Notes: generated by a model from the sequence alone, not told the origin. Shown: positions 22,589-34,861, numbered from the stretch's first letter. The stretch is DNA of 64,000 bases from Laccaria trichodermophora (GCA_018417955.1 JACTVC010000002.1:310001-374000), one strand, 5' to 3'. A program made the numbers and translations.

Positions 22589-24441
22589 ATGGCGACCCCA
22601 AACCCGACAGTCTTGACTCTAGGATGGCCTCCGACACATAGTGCGGTCTTTCTCACAGCGCTCGCTATTGGTGTCTTAACGACACTCGCCACTCTCCTCC
22701 GTTCCTCAAAGTCCAAAGCTGGTGTCCACGATCTCGGCGGTATTCCCGTTTTTACAGCCTGGACTTTCTTCACGAAGCGATACGACTTTCTCCAGAAGCA
22801 TTTTAACTCTGGGAAGAAGTATTTCCAGTTTCGCGTTCTTCAGGTGTGATAATTCGTCTCTTTTTGCGCCTAACCCAATTCACCGCATTTATTTTTTATA
22901 GCACCGAGTCATTGCGTTGTCGGGAGAGGAAGCACGAAAGATGTTCTTTGTTGAAGAGGGCCTCAGCTTTAATGAAGGATATCGGATCTTAATGGGCGGA
23001 GCACCGCGGCTCGAGGATATCAACGCCAAACTTCAGGACGGCCATTTTGTGAAGCGATTGTTGCTGTTAATGCACAAAGACCGAGTCTTGGATGGTACGA
23101 ATTTATAAGTCGCCAGGTCATAAAACTTACATCCTTTATCCAGTTCTACCGGCTCTTTTCAAAGATGTCAATCGCCGGATGAAAGACTGGGGTAACGAGG
23201 GCAGGATCGATCCTTTCAAGGAGGTCTACGACGTAAGTCAAAGCTCGGCCCTATCTTGATCAAGTCGTTGATCCCTCGACATGAAGCTCGTTTTTCAAAT
23301 GACGGTACGGTTGGCGACATGCCAAGAACTAGCCGAGAATAAGGACGATATCGAACGTCTCACCCAGCATTACTGGGATCTCGAGAAGAGCGCAACGCCC
23401 GTGGCTGTACTGTTGCCATGGTTCCCTAGTCGAGCGAAGAAAGTTCAGAGAAATTCCACAAGAGCACTTTTCACTTTGTTGTACAAGTACGTTGATTTGA
23501 GACGCAAGGCATCTGTCCCGTCTAGTGACCCCATCGACACTCTCATCGCTCACGGTGATACTAATGAGGCGATCATTGGCGTAAGTCCGTCGCGATTCCT
23601 CCCAAACGTCATGATTGCTGAGCCAAGCATGCAGGTCATTCTGGGCATCATTTTTGCAGGCGTATTTAATACTGGAACAAACTGTAAGCGGCGGTACACT
23701 TCCTCCAATAATTCCTAACCCACCTTCAACAGCCTGTTGGATCCTCCTCAACCTCAGTGTCAACCCCGAGTGGAGATCTAAAGTGACGGAAGAGTTGAAA
23801 ACTCTCATAACAAATCACACGAACACACTATTCAAAGCGCCGCTCCACAAACGACTCGCCGCAATCCCTTTGAGTGCATGGGAAGAGGAATTACCAGCGC
23901 TGGATCTCGTCATTCGCGAGACTGTCCGAATTACTAAGTCTGGCACGGCTCTACGTCGAAATCTCGGGAAAGACATTCTTTTGGCGGATACCACTATTAA
24001 GAGAGGCGATTTCCTCGCCTATTCTTTAGCCGACGTTCACCTGAATGCGGACATCTATACCAACCCCACTAAGTTCGATCCTGGGAGGTTCACAAAGGGG
24101 AGACAGGAGGACCAGAAAGAAACATATGCTTATCTCGGGTGGGGTGTCGGTGAGTTTTTCTACATTCTTTATGGTCTTCCCAACTGATTTTGTCTGTGAA
24201 ACCAGGCCGACATCCTTGCGCTGGAATGAGGATCGCAAAATTGGAGATGAAGCTCATCCTCGCTATGTTCCTCGTCGGTTATGAGTATGAATTAGTGGAC
24301 AGCAGCAGCAACTTCCCTAAAGAACTCCCACTCCAAGACCGGAATGATATCCAGCAGGTACGGAGTGCTCCCATGATTTTCCTTCGTGGCTTGATGGGTA
24401 TTTCAACTAGTCGAGGCTGCTGGGTGACCCCTGTTATCTGA
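22589..24441 (+). CDS. Cytochrome P450 monooxygenase
   Basis: Complete P450 of 510 aa in seven exons: 22589-22843, 22902-23094, 23144-23232, 23287-23580, 23635-23683, 23733-24149, 24206-24441. An N-terminal hydrophobic anchor (residues about 18-38) would hold it in the ER membrane facing the cytosol. Visible motifs are the I-helix AGVFNTGTN (residues about 285-293), the K-helix E356-T-V-R359, FDPGRF of the PERF region, and the haem loop LGWGVGRHPCAGMR. The last is split by an intron, and Cys437 is the axial ligand. The reaction is NADPH-P450-reductase-dependent oxygenation of an unknown, probably lipophilic, substrate. The haem loop style recalls CYP7/CYP8-like fungal families, but I cannot name the CYP family. 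It is the only intact single-copy enzyme gene in the first half of the window. Confidence 0.9.
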
Positions 24442-24656
24442 AATTTAAGCGGGTGACCGATTAGAGGGATCGATTCCTGGTGCTACATTTTTTGAACGAC
24501 AAGGATTCAAGTTTTCTTTAGTGATGAGCAGTTAACGCGACCTTACAGCTCTTTGTTGTATGTTTTACATGCTGAATAGTGGATTAATTGAAGTTCAGTG
24601 ACAGGAAAGCCCTAGTTCATCAAGTCTTCATAGTTACGCGATGCGGGGATAGAAGT
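24442..24656. other. Short intergenic stretch
   Basis: Nothing recognised between the P450 stop and HMG relic B. Confidence 0.4.
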
Positions 24657-25095
24657 TCATCGGGGAGGAAAGGGACGCTGGGGAGGGCTATACCGCTGAA
24701 CGCAGGGTAATAGTCGTTCGGCAACGGAACGCTCGACGACCTCCTGTGCGGATGCTGGTGGTGTTGTTGGTGTACAACTTACAACGCCGGACCAGCACCA
24801 GGCTGAACGACCCTCCAAATCCCCAACAGCAGTAGCCAACTCCTCCCCTTTCTTCCCCTCCAACAAAAGCTGCGCGACCTCCTCGCACCGGTGTTCATTG
24901 ATGCATCCTCCACCGTCACAGATGCGTCTTGTCTTTGTTCTAATTATGCACAGGGCGGAATTTGTGTTCGGGATATTGGATCCCGAGGTCTGCTTTTGGT
25001 TTCTGCCTCACAAAATCAGCACGGAAAAGCATGAACGCGTTGGGCGGGCGAGGGACTCAGATGGCCCCCCCGTATGCGTCTTATCCTTCCACCTA
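24657..25095 (-). pseudogene. HMG-box factor relic with internal deletion (HMG relic B)
   Basis: Minus-strand homology to the intact HMG gene is clear in four blocks: the 'PNDYYPAxSGI..' region, the 'LLEGKKGEELATAVGDLE' helix, the 'RPVHN' region, and the first HMG-box helix 'NAFMLFRADFVRQ'. The centre of the HMG box and intron 2 are deleted: the block near 25000 joins the KADQK-equivalent directly to FVRQ. Several frameshifts occur. This is the first HMG copy of the 24.6-43.3 kb repeated tract and sits in front of membrane-protein copy 1. Confidence 0.78.
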
Positions 25096-25846
25096 TCTGG
25101 TTCCAAATAGTAGGGAAAGCTGTGTCATACAGCCACGACAAGGCGTCGTCTTATTGGGACAGGATGTAGAGTGGGAAGCACAGGGAGGTAGGCTCGTCAC
25201 CAGCCGTTATGAACGGACAAGCACTGACTACTGAGCATACTGTACTGATCTGGCAGTGGCATCAGAATACTTCTATGGGATCAATCACGGGCCGTGCATG
25301 ACCCTTCTAATCTGGACTCACCCAAAAAAAACTCATTTGTTCTCTTTGTTCTCCCAAGTTCTGATCCCATAGAGACTGGAGTCGAGCTAGCTGGGAGCCG
25401 TGTATTACCTTGCGGTGGTTGCTATGACTAGTATGAGCCATCGGAGAAAGTGATATGGCTGTGTTCGCTATCTGTCGAACAACTGTGCTCGCTTAAAACT
25501 TTTGCTGCAACGGACACTCACTCGTAGCGTTCATGACTGCAAGGCGGAAGAGCAATGGTAAGTGTGTTCAATTGGCTCAGGTACGCCTACATAACTCATC
25601 CTTGGACAGCTCGGCGACGGACTGATGACAAGTTTCATCTCGCCTCGGGTCAGATCACCTCTGCCTGACTAGAACAAGGTGGTTCCTGGCGCTTCGATGT
25701 GGCGATACCCGTCCCCTTTCTTTAGACAAGTGTTAGTTCATACCCTGGCGGAAACTGGCGGAAACTCTCTCCCATCTCAGGGTCAACGCGCTCGTGCAAG
25801 GCGTGCATTTAACAAGTAGTGAGTATCCCTTTGGCAATACAACTTG
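25096..25846. repeat. Truncated copies of relic segments X and Z
   Basis: About 25125-25180 matches the start of segment X (28880 and 36325: 'CAAGGCGTCGTCT.ATTGGGACAGGATGTAGAG'). About 25445-25640 matches the end of segment Z ('GGCTGTGTTCG', 'TGCAACGGACACTCACTCG', 'CAGCTCGGCGACGG'). Most of the corresponding 3 kb of units 2 and 3 is missing here. Confidence 0.55.
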
Positions 25847-28731
25847 ATGCTTATCTTTCTAGTAGCACCCATCTACTTCTCACTTGTATCGACCCGCGCT
25901 GCGCCATTGGATCTCTTTGGTGAATTGGATGTCTTTCGTCCTCGCGACCAGCTGCTACCGACCTGTGAATGTCCCTCCGACCAGCGCACAGTTTTCACTA
26001 TCGTCCGGAACTGCATTGTGACGATCGCTTTGTGCACCTGGTCCTCAGTTCATCCCAACATTCCAGGGCCAGATGAAGGATGGTGGGAGGTGACCCGGAG
26101 AAGGATCGAATTGATGTTGTGGGGATTGATCGCGCCAGAATTTATCCTCATCTGGGCAATGAGGCAATGGAGAGGCGCTCGATACATCAGCAAGTTAACA
26201 ATTTACTTTCCGGCTTTTAGCTGCTTTTTAGCTTGCGACCAGCTGAAAAGTGTAAAAGCCGGAAAGCTAATCTACCGAAAATATGACATCCTAGCAGATC
26301 TCAAGAAACACTTAGATTACAAAAAAACTACGATACTAATATACCTCAAACCCCCTCCACCACTCAGACCTATCTTCCCTTCAGATTCTCAGCAACAAAC
26401 GGCCTGAGCTGTCAAGTAATTGAGTGGCACACAATATGGGAGAAGGAAGGAGAACTCTGTACCGGCAGTCCATGGATGGAATAGGTCATGCTACAGCATT
26501 GAGGAGTGGTGTTGTCTCTGGCAGCATACAGAGTCTGAGGATGTTGCAGAAGTTGGCGAAGGGATGGTGATGGTAAGAAGGAAGAGACGTCGGACCGTGA
26601 CGACGTGGCGGCTGATGGTAGCACCACGTGAGTTGATTATTCGAGAACGAATTTGTATGCAAGTACCTCGCAGACTAGATGGGGACCTTGATATATCCTA
26701 GTTTATTGAGTCAATTATTTATATATATACAAAAATTGCTGATAGATCTTATAGCATATTTGACCATAAAATATATACTCAGGTGAATCCATGTCATAAT
26801 TGTTCAATGTAAAACCTAGGGCTTCACGCACATATCAGTAAGTTCGCACGGGGTGTCCATGCTGTGCAATGTGTAAACACGGCCAACTACTTGTGGATTA
26901 GGTCATCAACTACATTTTGGAGTCGGTTAGCAGTACAAAGGGGAGCAAGCTCCCCAATCAATACAGCCAAACACCTCCATGTCACATTCTTCTCTTCAAC
27001 TCTCATCTACCAGCCTTCCCCTCTACCCCGCTTGCTGCATGTACCATGCGGGTGCTGCTGCATTTACTGAAATCATAGCGTGCAGTCACATCGTGTTTTG
27101 GACACTTGTTGATGATGGATTGCGACGGGTTCAGGAGGCAATCGGGTGTGTCATTCCATATTCTTGAATTTTCCTCTTATAAATTTCCCTCTGACAGATT
27201 CTCTATGCATCTCTCCAAGCTAGGTAGATTTCCATGAAGTTGGGTAGACTATGTAGTTCAGTAAATTTGCACTTTAGTTGCTAGTTTTGCCTTGATTGCT
27301 CTTTTCTATGACTTTTTCAACTTTTTCGTTTGCTTGCCAATATCTGCTTTTCACAAAATTTGGCCTGGCTTTTTAACTTGCGGCTTTTCTGCCTTTTTCG
27401 ACTTGTAGTGACTTGCACAAGTCGAAAAAAGTAAAATGTGAAAGTCCCGATGTATATAACGCATAAAGTTCATGGTGAGTCCGTATAATGTTGTATGTTA
27501 TCCAGATTAAATCACCTCGATACGCCAGAGTTGTGTGATGTACGCTGGACGATGACACACGGTCATTTCGTACAAATGGGAGGGTTTACGCTGATGGACG
27601 GAGATGTCAACAAGGGCGTACTTGCTGCCGAGAAATTTCAAGAGTTGCTCAAGGCGAAGAGAATAGATCTTCCAACGATTACGGAGGAAGAAATCAATGA
27701 CCGTAGCAAAGGCGACGGCCTCTCTGCTACCCTTACTGTCGTCCAAACTACGTGGTTCATAATTCAGTTCTTCCTCCGACTGAGAGAGTACAAGGGTCTC
27801 GCCATTACTCATATAGAATGGCTGACTGTTGCCGTGGCGATTTTCAATGGAGCCCTCCATTTCCTTTGGTGGCGAAAGCCCCTCAATGTTCAGTTTCCTA
27901 TACCCCTTGCTTTACGACTCGACGCCTCCACTCCGGTTCAAGATGCAGAACTTCCTTCGGGTGAGGTTCATATTTGTCAAATACCTATTTTTGTTGAATT
28001 TATGAGACAACAAAAACTACAGCACCTCATAACCCGCAGGACGTGGGTAGGTCTCTCAATAATAAGCTTTCAACGCTCTTGCTTACCAAAAGGCAGAAAC
28101 AAAAGAACCCCTTGATAAACCCAATCAAGCAATATCTGGATCGGAACGTAAAGGTAAGCCTGTGTTGACATCTACGTGGCTACTCCAACTCTTAACCTGC
28201 CATTTGGAAAGATTATCAGAAGGAATCCAAAATAATGAGGGGATTCACTAAGCTTACTTCCTTCATTTCGAATCCAGCTAAGGCGCTTACAAGGAGGTTA
28301 AGCGAAATAACCGCCTTGAATCACGTTGTCAAAGAAGGGGCGACACGGGTTCCCACATTTTACGGAGCTGAGATCGATGCCAGCTCTCGTATGCACTGGC
28401 AATGGATCATTGCAATCCTTTTTTCCATCGTATTTGGAGTGATCCATTTTCTTGCTTTTCTACTTTCAACATTTCCAACGGAGACGGAGGGTTACATCTG
28501 GCTTTTTTCGTCATTTTTTACCCTTTTGCCGATCCCAAACCTTCTTTCGTTCGTCTATATTCAGCATCAACATGGCAGGCAGATGTTGATTGCTAGAATC
28601 TCCACATTGCTGGGGATATACATCTTGGCACGGGTCATTCTCTTCGTGTTAGGATTTACCACACTACGAGGCCTTCCGGCAGCGGCGCTCGATAACATTC
28701 ATTTTAACCACATTTTTACAGACAACTAGTG
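25847..28731 (+). pseudogene. Polytopic membrane protein, copy 1 (MEM-1), exon 1 split by a transposon
   Basis: Member of a large fungal family of unknown function (I recall it as PANTHER PTHR35043, not checked). Exon 1 starts at 25847 with a signal-like MLIFLVAPIYFSLVSTRAAP and a CxC motif, then HPNIPGPDEGWW, and is cut at 26183 by a 1268-bp element. It resumes at 27455 and ends at 27474. Further exons: 27529-27960 (LCDVRWTMTHGHFVQMGGF, SKGDGLSATLTVVQTTW, KPLNVQFPIPLALRL), 28023-28046, a short one to about 28152, and about 28213-28731 (VPTFYGAE, several membrane helices, FVLGFTTLRGLP). Apart from the element the frame is open, so this is a recent knock-out. A truncated product of about 115 residues remains possible. 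Confidence 0.75.
26185..27452. mobile_element. TA-flanked non-autonomous DNA transposon in exon 1 of MEM-1
   Basis: The 1268-bp element is bounded by TA at 26183-26184 and 27453-27454. Its ends form an imperfect terminal inverted repeat starting CATCRG and continuing to CAWTTTACTTT (about 20 of 26 positions match, counting the flanking bases). Removing the element and one TA restores an uninterrupted exon aligned with MEM-2 and MEM-3. Subterminal hairpin-like stretches (CCGGCTTTT..AAAAGCCGG at the left; GACTTG..CAAGTC at the right) are present. No transposase frame is visible, so it would need a Tc1/mariner-type enzyme from elsewhere. Confidence 0.82.
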
Positions 28732-28869
28732 TATTCATATCTATACATTCATTGACGCGCAAAAGCATAGATAATCGTAAGACTTAACATGTCGGTGTGA
28801 AAGCTCAAGGGAAGAGAAATGAGGAATAGTTGAGGTGAGATGCGGCAAGGAAAGGAAAGGAACGCAGTA

Positions 28870-29430
28870 AAGGGATATCCGATGAAGGGCGTCATTGAGC
28901 CGCAACAAAGCGTCGTCTCATTGGGACAGGATGTCGAGAGGGAAGCCGTGTATCAGCTTGCGGTGGTTTCCATGAGCCATCGGAGCGCGAGAATGACTCG
29001 TCGAGCAAGGTCTGGAGGCGTCGAAGCTTCTGAGTGAAGGTTCTACAACGAGGGAATGAACCAGCCCATCGTGTCCAGGAATGGCCCCCAACGCGCCTGC
29101 GGCATAGTAGCGTACGGACTAAAGCCTTCATGAGACCCTACGCAGAAGCCGGCTGACCAAGGAGAACCCAACCGACCCTGCGGGTCTGGTGAAGCAGCAA
29201 GCAACCCGGTCCGTGCCACTATCGCAATGAATACGGGTCATGGCCCATCACTGCAAAAAGGCCGTTGTATCTACTAGAATACGGACAATGGGTACCAAGA
29301 ACCTACCCATAGATCAGTAATCGGCGGTGTCAAAGGCTGATATCGGCAACAAGATCTCTTCATCTTCACTATGATCCTCATGGTTCACAATGCCTGTCGA
29401 CAAGTCGGCATCTTTTCATGTCGATCCCCT
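28870..29430 (-). repeat. Relic segment X, copy in unit 2
   Basis: Matches 36325-36900 over its whole length with small indels, and its start matches 25125. On the minus strand both long copies keep one frame reading ALGA..G.DGL.HSLVVEPSLR, then a Ser/Arg/Pro tract. This suggests a decayed or diverging exon of an unrecognised gene rather than neutral DNA. In unit 3 it abuts the HMG pseudogene. Confidence 0.6.
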
Positions 29431-30129
29431 CCATGACGCCCAAAACTTGAAGTCAAGAGACGTAGTGGCAGCAACAGACATCTTTCAGTTGATCCCATGG
29501 ATAGGATCACCTTGAACGTAAGATAGTCAGTATTCCCCCGAAAAAGGATGAGCTAAAGTGACCAACCGTTGCCGCTGATATTTGTCCACAATCAACGCAG
29601 CCACTTGATGTTTGAAAATCGTTTCTGAGCGAACGGTGAGCACCCTGTCAGCATCAAGTCAGTGAGCTGTCTCATAACGATCAATTGGCAGGCAAGGTCT
29701 TACCAATAGGAGGGTTCCAATTAACTACGTACAAAGCGCATAAGCCGACGAGGTTCAAGAAAACGGTGCAGACGCTGCACCAAATGCCCCAAGCAAAAGA
29801 CATCAGGAAGGCACAGATCACTTACAGCTGTGGAGATGTAATGTCGGCTTCGACGACCACCATCATTCAGAACGCACACGCTGCAAGCGTCTTTTACGAG
29901 ATGGAGAAAGCAAAACCAGAGGTGGGCTGTTCACCTGCTGTCAGAGTTTACGAAAGGCCATCGTCAGACTCACATCAGCGATAGAGTCTACACACCAGCA
30001 GAAACTAGCCTGGCCCATGAACCACGAGGCCGGCACAAAGCACGGAAGGCCTGGATCTACTTTGGGTGTAGTTACAACCTGCCAACAATTGTGTAACGGT
30101 CGATAGTGACTCATGTTGTGGCCTCTCGG
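29431..30129. repeat. Duplicated non-coding segment between X and HMG relic C
   Basis: Aligns with about 36880-37440: 'TTGAAGCCAAGAGACGTAGTGGCAGCAAC', 'TTGTCCACAATCAACGCAG', 'CATCAAGTCAGTGAGCTG', 'CATCGTCAGACTC', 'CTAGCCTGGCCCAT.AACCACGAG'-like blocks, each interrupted by indels. No coding frame is conserved between the two copies that I can see. Confidence 0.55.
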
Positions 30130-30575
30130 CTGGAAGGATTGGCTGATTGCAGGAAAGGGATGTGATCACGCTGAAGAGACAGCGTGCGAGTGGTTTCCGT
30201 CGAAGGATAATGGGGAGGTTGGACTCGGAGCAGCATTGCCCACAAGCGAAGGGTCGCTGTGGGGCGAATATGGGTCCAGCGGAGGAGGATCGTGCTGTAA
30301 TGCGATCTTTGGTATTGATGGACGTGGAGGAAGGAAGAGTCGACGAGAGACGAAGGTGGTCAATCGTGATGAGGGGAATAGTATGCTTTGCAAAGAAACC
30401 CGACAGAGCTTGGGGTAGTACTTGCTTGGGAGCTGGAGAGTTATAAACGCGACCTCGCTCGACCATCTCCCCACATTCTCCCCTTCAAAAACAGGTGCGC
30501 GACCTCCTCGCATGTCCACCCATCATCCGCCGGTATAGTTGCTTATTATGGACAGGGCGGAAGTTGTAGTTGAGA
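30130..30575 (-). pseudogene. Highly diverged HMG-box factor relic (HMG relic C)
   Basis: Nearly colinear with 37445-37945 and, more distantly, with the middle of the intact HMG gene. Minus-strand blocks correspond to 'SLQRDHSPLPEVD', the 'PSIPKIALQHDPPPLDPYSPHSDP' tract, 'YPKLCRV', the 'GENVGRWSSEVAFI' helix and the 'ADDGWTCEEVA' end. Stops and frameshifts interrupt it. C and D are more alike than either is to the intact gene, so they stem from one older, already diverged copy that was later duplicated with units 2 and 3. Confidence 0.6.
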
Positions 30576-31395
30576 TACAAGTACCTGGGTTCAGATCACA
30601 CGTCCTATACGATGGTGAGTTGGAATAAATCAGATGAGAATGCGAGTTGTGTACCGACCATTGTTTGTCATCAACCTTGTTACAATGGTGGCGTGCAGAT
30701 GAGCGCGGAAGAGCTTGAAGGCGTCGGGCAGGCATGAGATGTATCTTCATGAGCTTGACGATAGGATATACGCGTGGGTGGGATCCTTTGAAGCATGTCA
30801 ACGTCGATGTAAGATAGGACGTGAACGCGTGACCGGTTGACCTCGTGCGCTGGAAGGCACTTGAGAGAGAGAATATTAGGCACACATCTGGTCACCTCAG
30901 AAGTGCACTCACCTGGAAGTCGTTTCAAGTTAACAGCGACCCGAAGTCCGCTTAAAATCCATCGGAGCTCCCGACGAGGGCCATTGCCAAGTGTTGACTA
31001 CAAAGGGAGCCAGCTAGAAAGGAGTCGAGGCTTTTGCTGATGGCCGTGCGTTGTCATCGACAAAAGCAAACCTTGGGAAATAAAAATAGGTTTGCGTTTG
31101 CGACGTCTGAAAGTGCATGTCACATGAACGTTTGAGAAAAAGGCGATGTGGCTGTGTTCGATATCCTCCTCAATCTCCTTGCCTTCAAAACGTTTTCTGC
31201 GACGGACACTCACTCGCAACGTTCACTCCGAAACGTGATATCCTCAATCGACTTACGATGCACCTACCTCACTTTTCTCGCTGGGTAACTCGGCGACGGG
31301 CCCTTTTTCTATAAGTTGAGCTCAGGCGCCGCTGCTCTGCAACTGCTCTGGTCTAGATTGCCTCCGACTCTATTGACATAGGTCAATACCATGAA
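30576..31395 (-). repeat. Relic segments W and Z, copy in unit 2
   Basis: Corresponds to 37946-38835 with point changes and small indels. On the minus strand a donor-like GTGAGTGCAC and an acceptor-like CTCTCAAG frame a short putative intron at about 30870-30910, present in both copies. The shared 'HVLSYIDVD' and 'NARPSAR' pieces identify the same decayed gene as at 18150 and 20340. Confidence 0.55.
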
Positions 31396-31405
31396 AAGTG
31401 GACTA

Positions 31406-32101
31406 CAGTAGATATTCTCACAATGCATAATGCCGGTCCCCGACTTTTTCTATGCATTGTGAGATTTATGCAAGATGAAATATGTCACAAAATGTGACTA
31501 TTTGTGACCTCAGCCAAAAAATGTCACGCTTCGAAATGTCCCTTATGTAGCGAGGAAAGACTGCATGGGAGAGAGGTTACTACTGAAAAAAGAGTTGAGA
31601 GTAGTTTGTCAGGTTGATTTCGCTTGAACAACATGAAGATGAGCCCTCAATTTGCACAATTGTTGTTGCAAAAGTGGATGGTTGACACACTGCGAGCCTC
31701 TGAGTGGATGACACACCAAACGCTCACACAGCTCCATTCCCTCCGCAGGGTGCATAGGGCTTGTGCCTGTCTCAAGGTTTCCCCTTCTTCTCCTCAGCAG
31801 CTGGCATAGAATGATAGAAAAGTGTTGGCAAAATTGGATACTCCTCTCGAGCAGTGTATTCATGGCACACAGGGTATATCAGGGTAGACTTTGGTCCTGA
31901 AAAACTCAGGTACAATGAGGTGAACAGGTAAATACCCGGTAAATCTGTAGATCTGGTAATGCATAATGCCAAAATATGATATGCATTATTCGATATGACG
32001 TTCCATGCATAAATCCCCGCGTACCAAGTTGGTCCCCTGAAAATATCATGCATTATGAGATTTATGCATTACGAGTATATGCATTGTGAGAATATCTACT
32101 G
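31406..32101. mobile_element. TA-flanked MITE upstream of MEM-2
   Basis: A 696-bp element bordered by TA at 31404-31405 and 32102-32103. Terminal inverted repeats of about 24 bp (CAGTAGATATTCTCACAATGCATA) are essentially perfect, with further subterminal ATGCATTATGAGA-type repeats. The homologous place in unit 3 (38841-38860) lacks it, so it inserted after the duplication or has left unit 3. No transposase frame. Structure and TA target are those of Tc1/mariner-type MITEs. Confidence 0.88.
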
Positions 32102-32232
32102 TATCCCTGCGAAATCTCGCACAGTAGCGCACGGCCATGTTGCTGTGCGGCGGAAACTCCCATGTCAAACTCTAAACGCGCACTATATTTAACTGGTCAG
32201 GAGCATCATTTGGTGATGCCAGCCGCTTCACA

Positions 32233-33763
32233 ATGCTTATCTTTCTAGCGCTACTCCACTTTTCGCTTGTATCCACCGGCGCTGCTCCATTGGATATCTT
32301 AGGTCAACTGGACACCTTTCATCCTCCCAACCTGTTTGAACGGGCCTGCGAATGTCCTTCCAATCAGCGCACGGTCTTCACTATCGCTTGGAACTGCATT
32401 GTGACTATCACGTTGTGCACCTGGTCGTCGGTTCATCCCAACATTCCAGGGCCAGATGAAGGATGGTGGAAGTTGACCTGGCGAAGTATCGAATTGATGT
32501 TGTTGGGATTAATCGCGCCAGAATTTATGCTCCTCTGGGCGATGAGGCAGTGGAGGGGCGCTCGGTATATAAGACAAAAGGTTCATGGTGAGCCCGTGTA
32601 ATTCTGTTTGCTATTCAGGTTGAATTATACCTGATACACCAGAGTTGTGTGATGTACGCTGGACGATGACACACGGTCATTTCGTACAGATGGGAGGATT
32701 TACACTGATGGACGGAGATGTCAACAAGGGTGTACTCACTGCAGAGAAATTTCAAGAGTTGCTGAGGGCGAAGAAAATAGATCTCCCAAAAATTACGGAG
32801 GAAGAAATCAAGGATCGGAGCAAAGGCGATGGCCTATCTGCTACCCTTACGATCGTTCAAACCACATGGTTCATCACTCAGTTCTCCCTCCGACTGAAAC
32901 AGCACCTCGTCATCACTCATATAGAATGGCTTACTGTTGCAATTGCCTTTTTCAATGTAGCCCTCCACTTCTTTTGGTGGCAAAAGCCCCTCAATGTTCA
33001 GTTTCCTATACCCCTTGCTTTGCGACTTGACTCTCCTACTCCCGTTCAAGATGCAGAAATTGTTTCAGGTGAGACTGATATTTGTGAATGCCAATCTCTG
33101 TTGAATTGATGGGTCATTATAAACTTCTGAACTTCAGCACCTCATGACCAGCAAGACATGGGTAAGGTCTCCCTGCAATATAACCACACGCTTTCTTCTA
33201 ACCACAACACAGGAACAATGACACTCCTTCATGCCATTTGTAAAGTTTATCTTGGATCCAGAATGACGAGGGGACTTACTAAGCTTATCTCCTTCATTTC
33301 GTATCCAACTAAGGTGCTTACAAGAAGGTTCGAAGCCATAACCGCCTGGAAACAGGTTGTCAAAGAAGAGGCGAAGCGGGTTCCCACATTTTACGGAGCT
33401 GAGATTGCTTCCAGCTTCATTACACAATGGGTTACTGTGGTTCTTCTTTCCACCGTGTTTGCACTGGTTCACAGTTTTGCTTTCTCTCTTTCCCAATTTC
33501 CAACTGGGAAGCAGTGTAACACCTGGTTTTTTTCAACATTTGTCATTGTACTGGTTCCACCCTTATTTCTTCTTATCTTTCCGTCATATCAGGGAAAATG
33601 GCCGATCCAGATTGCTAAATTCATCCCATTATTGGCGGGCATGTATATCTCAGCACGGATAATCCTCTTCGTGTTGGGATTCACCACACTTCGAGCCCTT
33701 CCACCAGAAGCACTCAATAGTATTCATTGGCCCAATTATATCCTCATTTTTATAGGCAACTAG
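32233..33763 (+). CDS. Polytopic membrane protein, copy 2 (MEM-2)
   Basis: Intact at 451 aa; exons 32233-32587, 32643-33068, 33138-33161, 33213-33763. Starts with a signal-like MLIFLALLHFSLVSTGAAP, then a CxC-containing short lumenal part, a membrane helix (VFTIAWNCIVTITLCTW), HPNIPGPDEGWW, a second helix (IELMLLGLIAPEFMLLW), the hallmark THGHFVQMGGF near residue 130, SKGDGL, helices, KPLNVQFPIPLAL, VPTFYGAE, and three to four C-terminal helices ending FVLGFTTLRALPPEALNSI. Family function is unknown (recalled as PTHR35043). It lacks about 19 residues at the start of the last exon that MEM-3 has, because its acceptor lies differently. Confidence 0.82.
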
Positions 33764-34850
33764 TGTGTTCATATCTACTCTTCGACATGACACTTTACAG
33801 TGCTTTGCATAAGCTTTGCAGCACGATTTTTTTTTTTTGAAATTGTATTTGGTCCGTCACGCTCACTGGCAGGCCTAAGCACTGTCGCATTAATTTATGG
33901 CAGTGGAATTTGCAAGAATCAGCTTGCGGTGAGATCAAGTGAGATGGACTGCATTCTCTAGAAGCGAAGAATAGTTCAACTTAAGTTCAACAGCGATGCC
34001 TGATCTTAAAACTGGTAGCGACGGAGAGGTCACAATGCACGCTGGCGAGATAAATGGTTCCGAGTGTTCCAAACAGAGGTAAGAAAAAAGACGAAAGCCA
34101 ACAGCTTGATGTCACCCTCACGTTTCCAAGGAGGCGGAACAGTGAAAGACAAGGATGAAGCGGAACAACCGCGCTACTAAGAGCGAACATCTCCAATTGG
34201 CCGAGTAACAGAAATAAATACATACTTAGAAGCAAACGAATACGGCGGATGACGATGATGTGGACGCCCACTGCAATCGGATGGCAGTTTAAATTCTTGG
34301 AGACAATGATGGAAAATGGCGATAGAATGGAAGTTGATAATCGGCGACGAGCGGGATATGCACATGTTTCGAACGCCCACAATGATTGTTGGTCAATGTG
34401 TCAAGCCGTCGTCAACGCGGGGGTGGACATGATATGGGTGACGGAGTTGAACGAGGAAGCCACGCACAGGACTAGTCAAACCGCATATGCATACACACAT
34501 TCTCATCGATCATCATCAGCGATTCAAACGTAAAAAGATCATCAATTTATTCAAGAAAGAAAAAAAGAAAACCAAAAATACAAAATAAATCAGAGGAGGC
34601 CAATAGGCTACATAGTAGAGAGAAGACGGAGCAGACAGGGAAATGATAGCTACAGTGGGGCAGAGTGTGAGATTAGTGTTGGGTGGATATCGTAGAAAGA
34701 TTGGGGATGGATCGTTTGTCGGGAAAGGAAGGAAAGTGTGAGTGGGAAGATAAAGCAAGCAAAGAGAAGAAAACAGGGGGAGAAAGGTAGAGAGAAAGAA
34801 AGAACGTAGTCAGTTGGGGTTCGTGTCAAACCAATAATCATAAAAGAATC
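33764..34850. repeat. Intergenic segment of unit 2, duplicated in unit 3
   Basis: Colinear with 40571-41575: 'GTTCAACAGCGATGCCTGA', 'ACTGGTAGCGACGGAGA', 'CAAGGAGGCGGAACAGTGAAA', 'GATAATCGGCGACGAGCG', 'ATCATCAATTTATTCAA' and 'TAGGCTACATAGT' recur. No gene is seen. The right part is probably the 3' flank of the HMG gene. Confidence 0.6.
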
Positions 34851-34861
34851 ATCGTCTAGTC

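Noticed and set aside
20340..24441. P450 + ABCC + SDR as a secondary-metabolite gene cluster
   Set aside because: The ABCC is only a fragment and no synthase or cyclase is present in 64 kb, so the cluster claim is not supported.
26420..27167. Frames inside the MEM-1 transposon as a possible transposase
   Set aside because: None exceeds about 95 codons or shows DD-E/D-like motifs; the element is non-autonomous.
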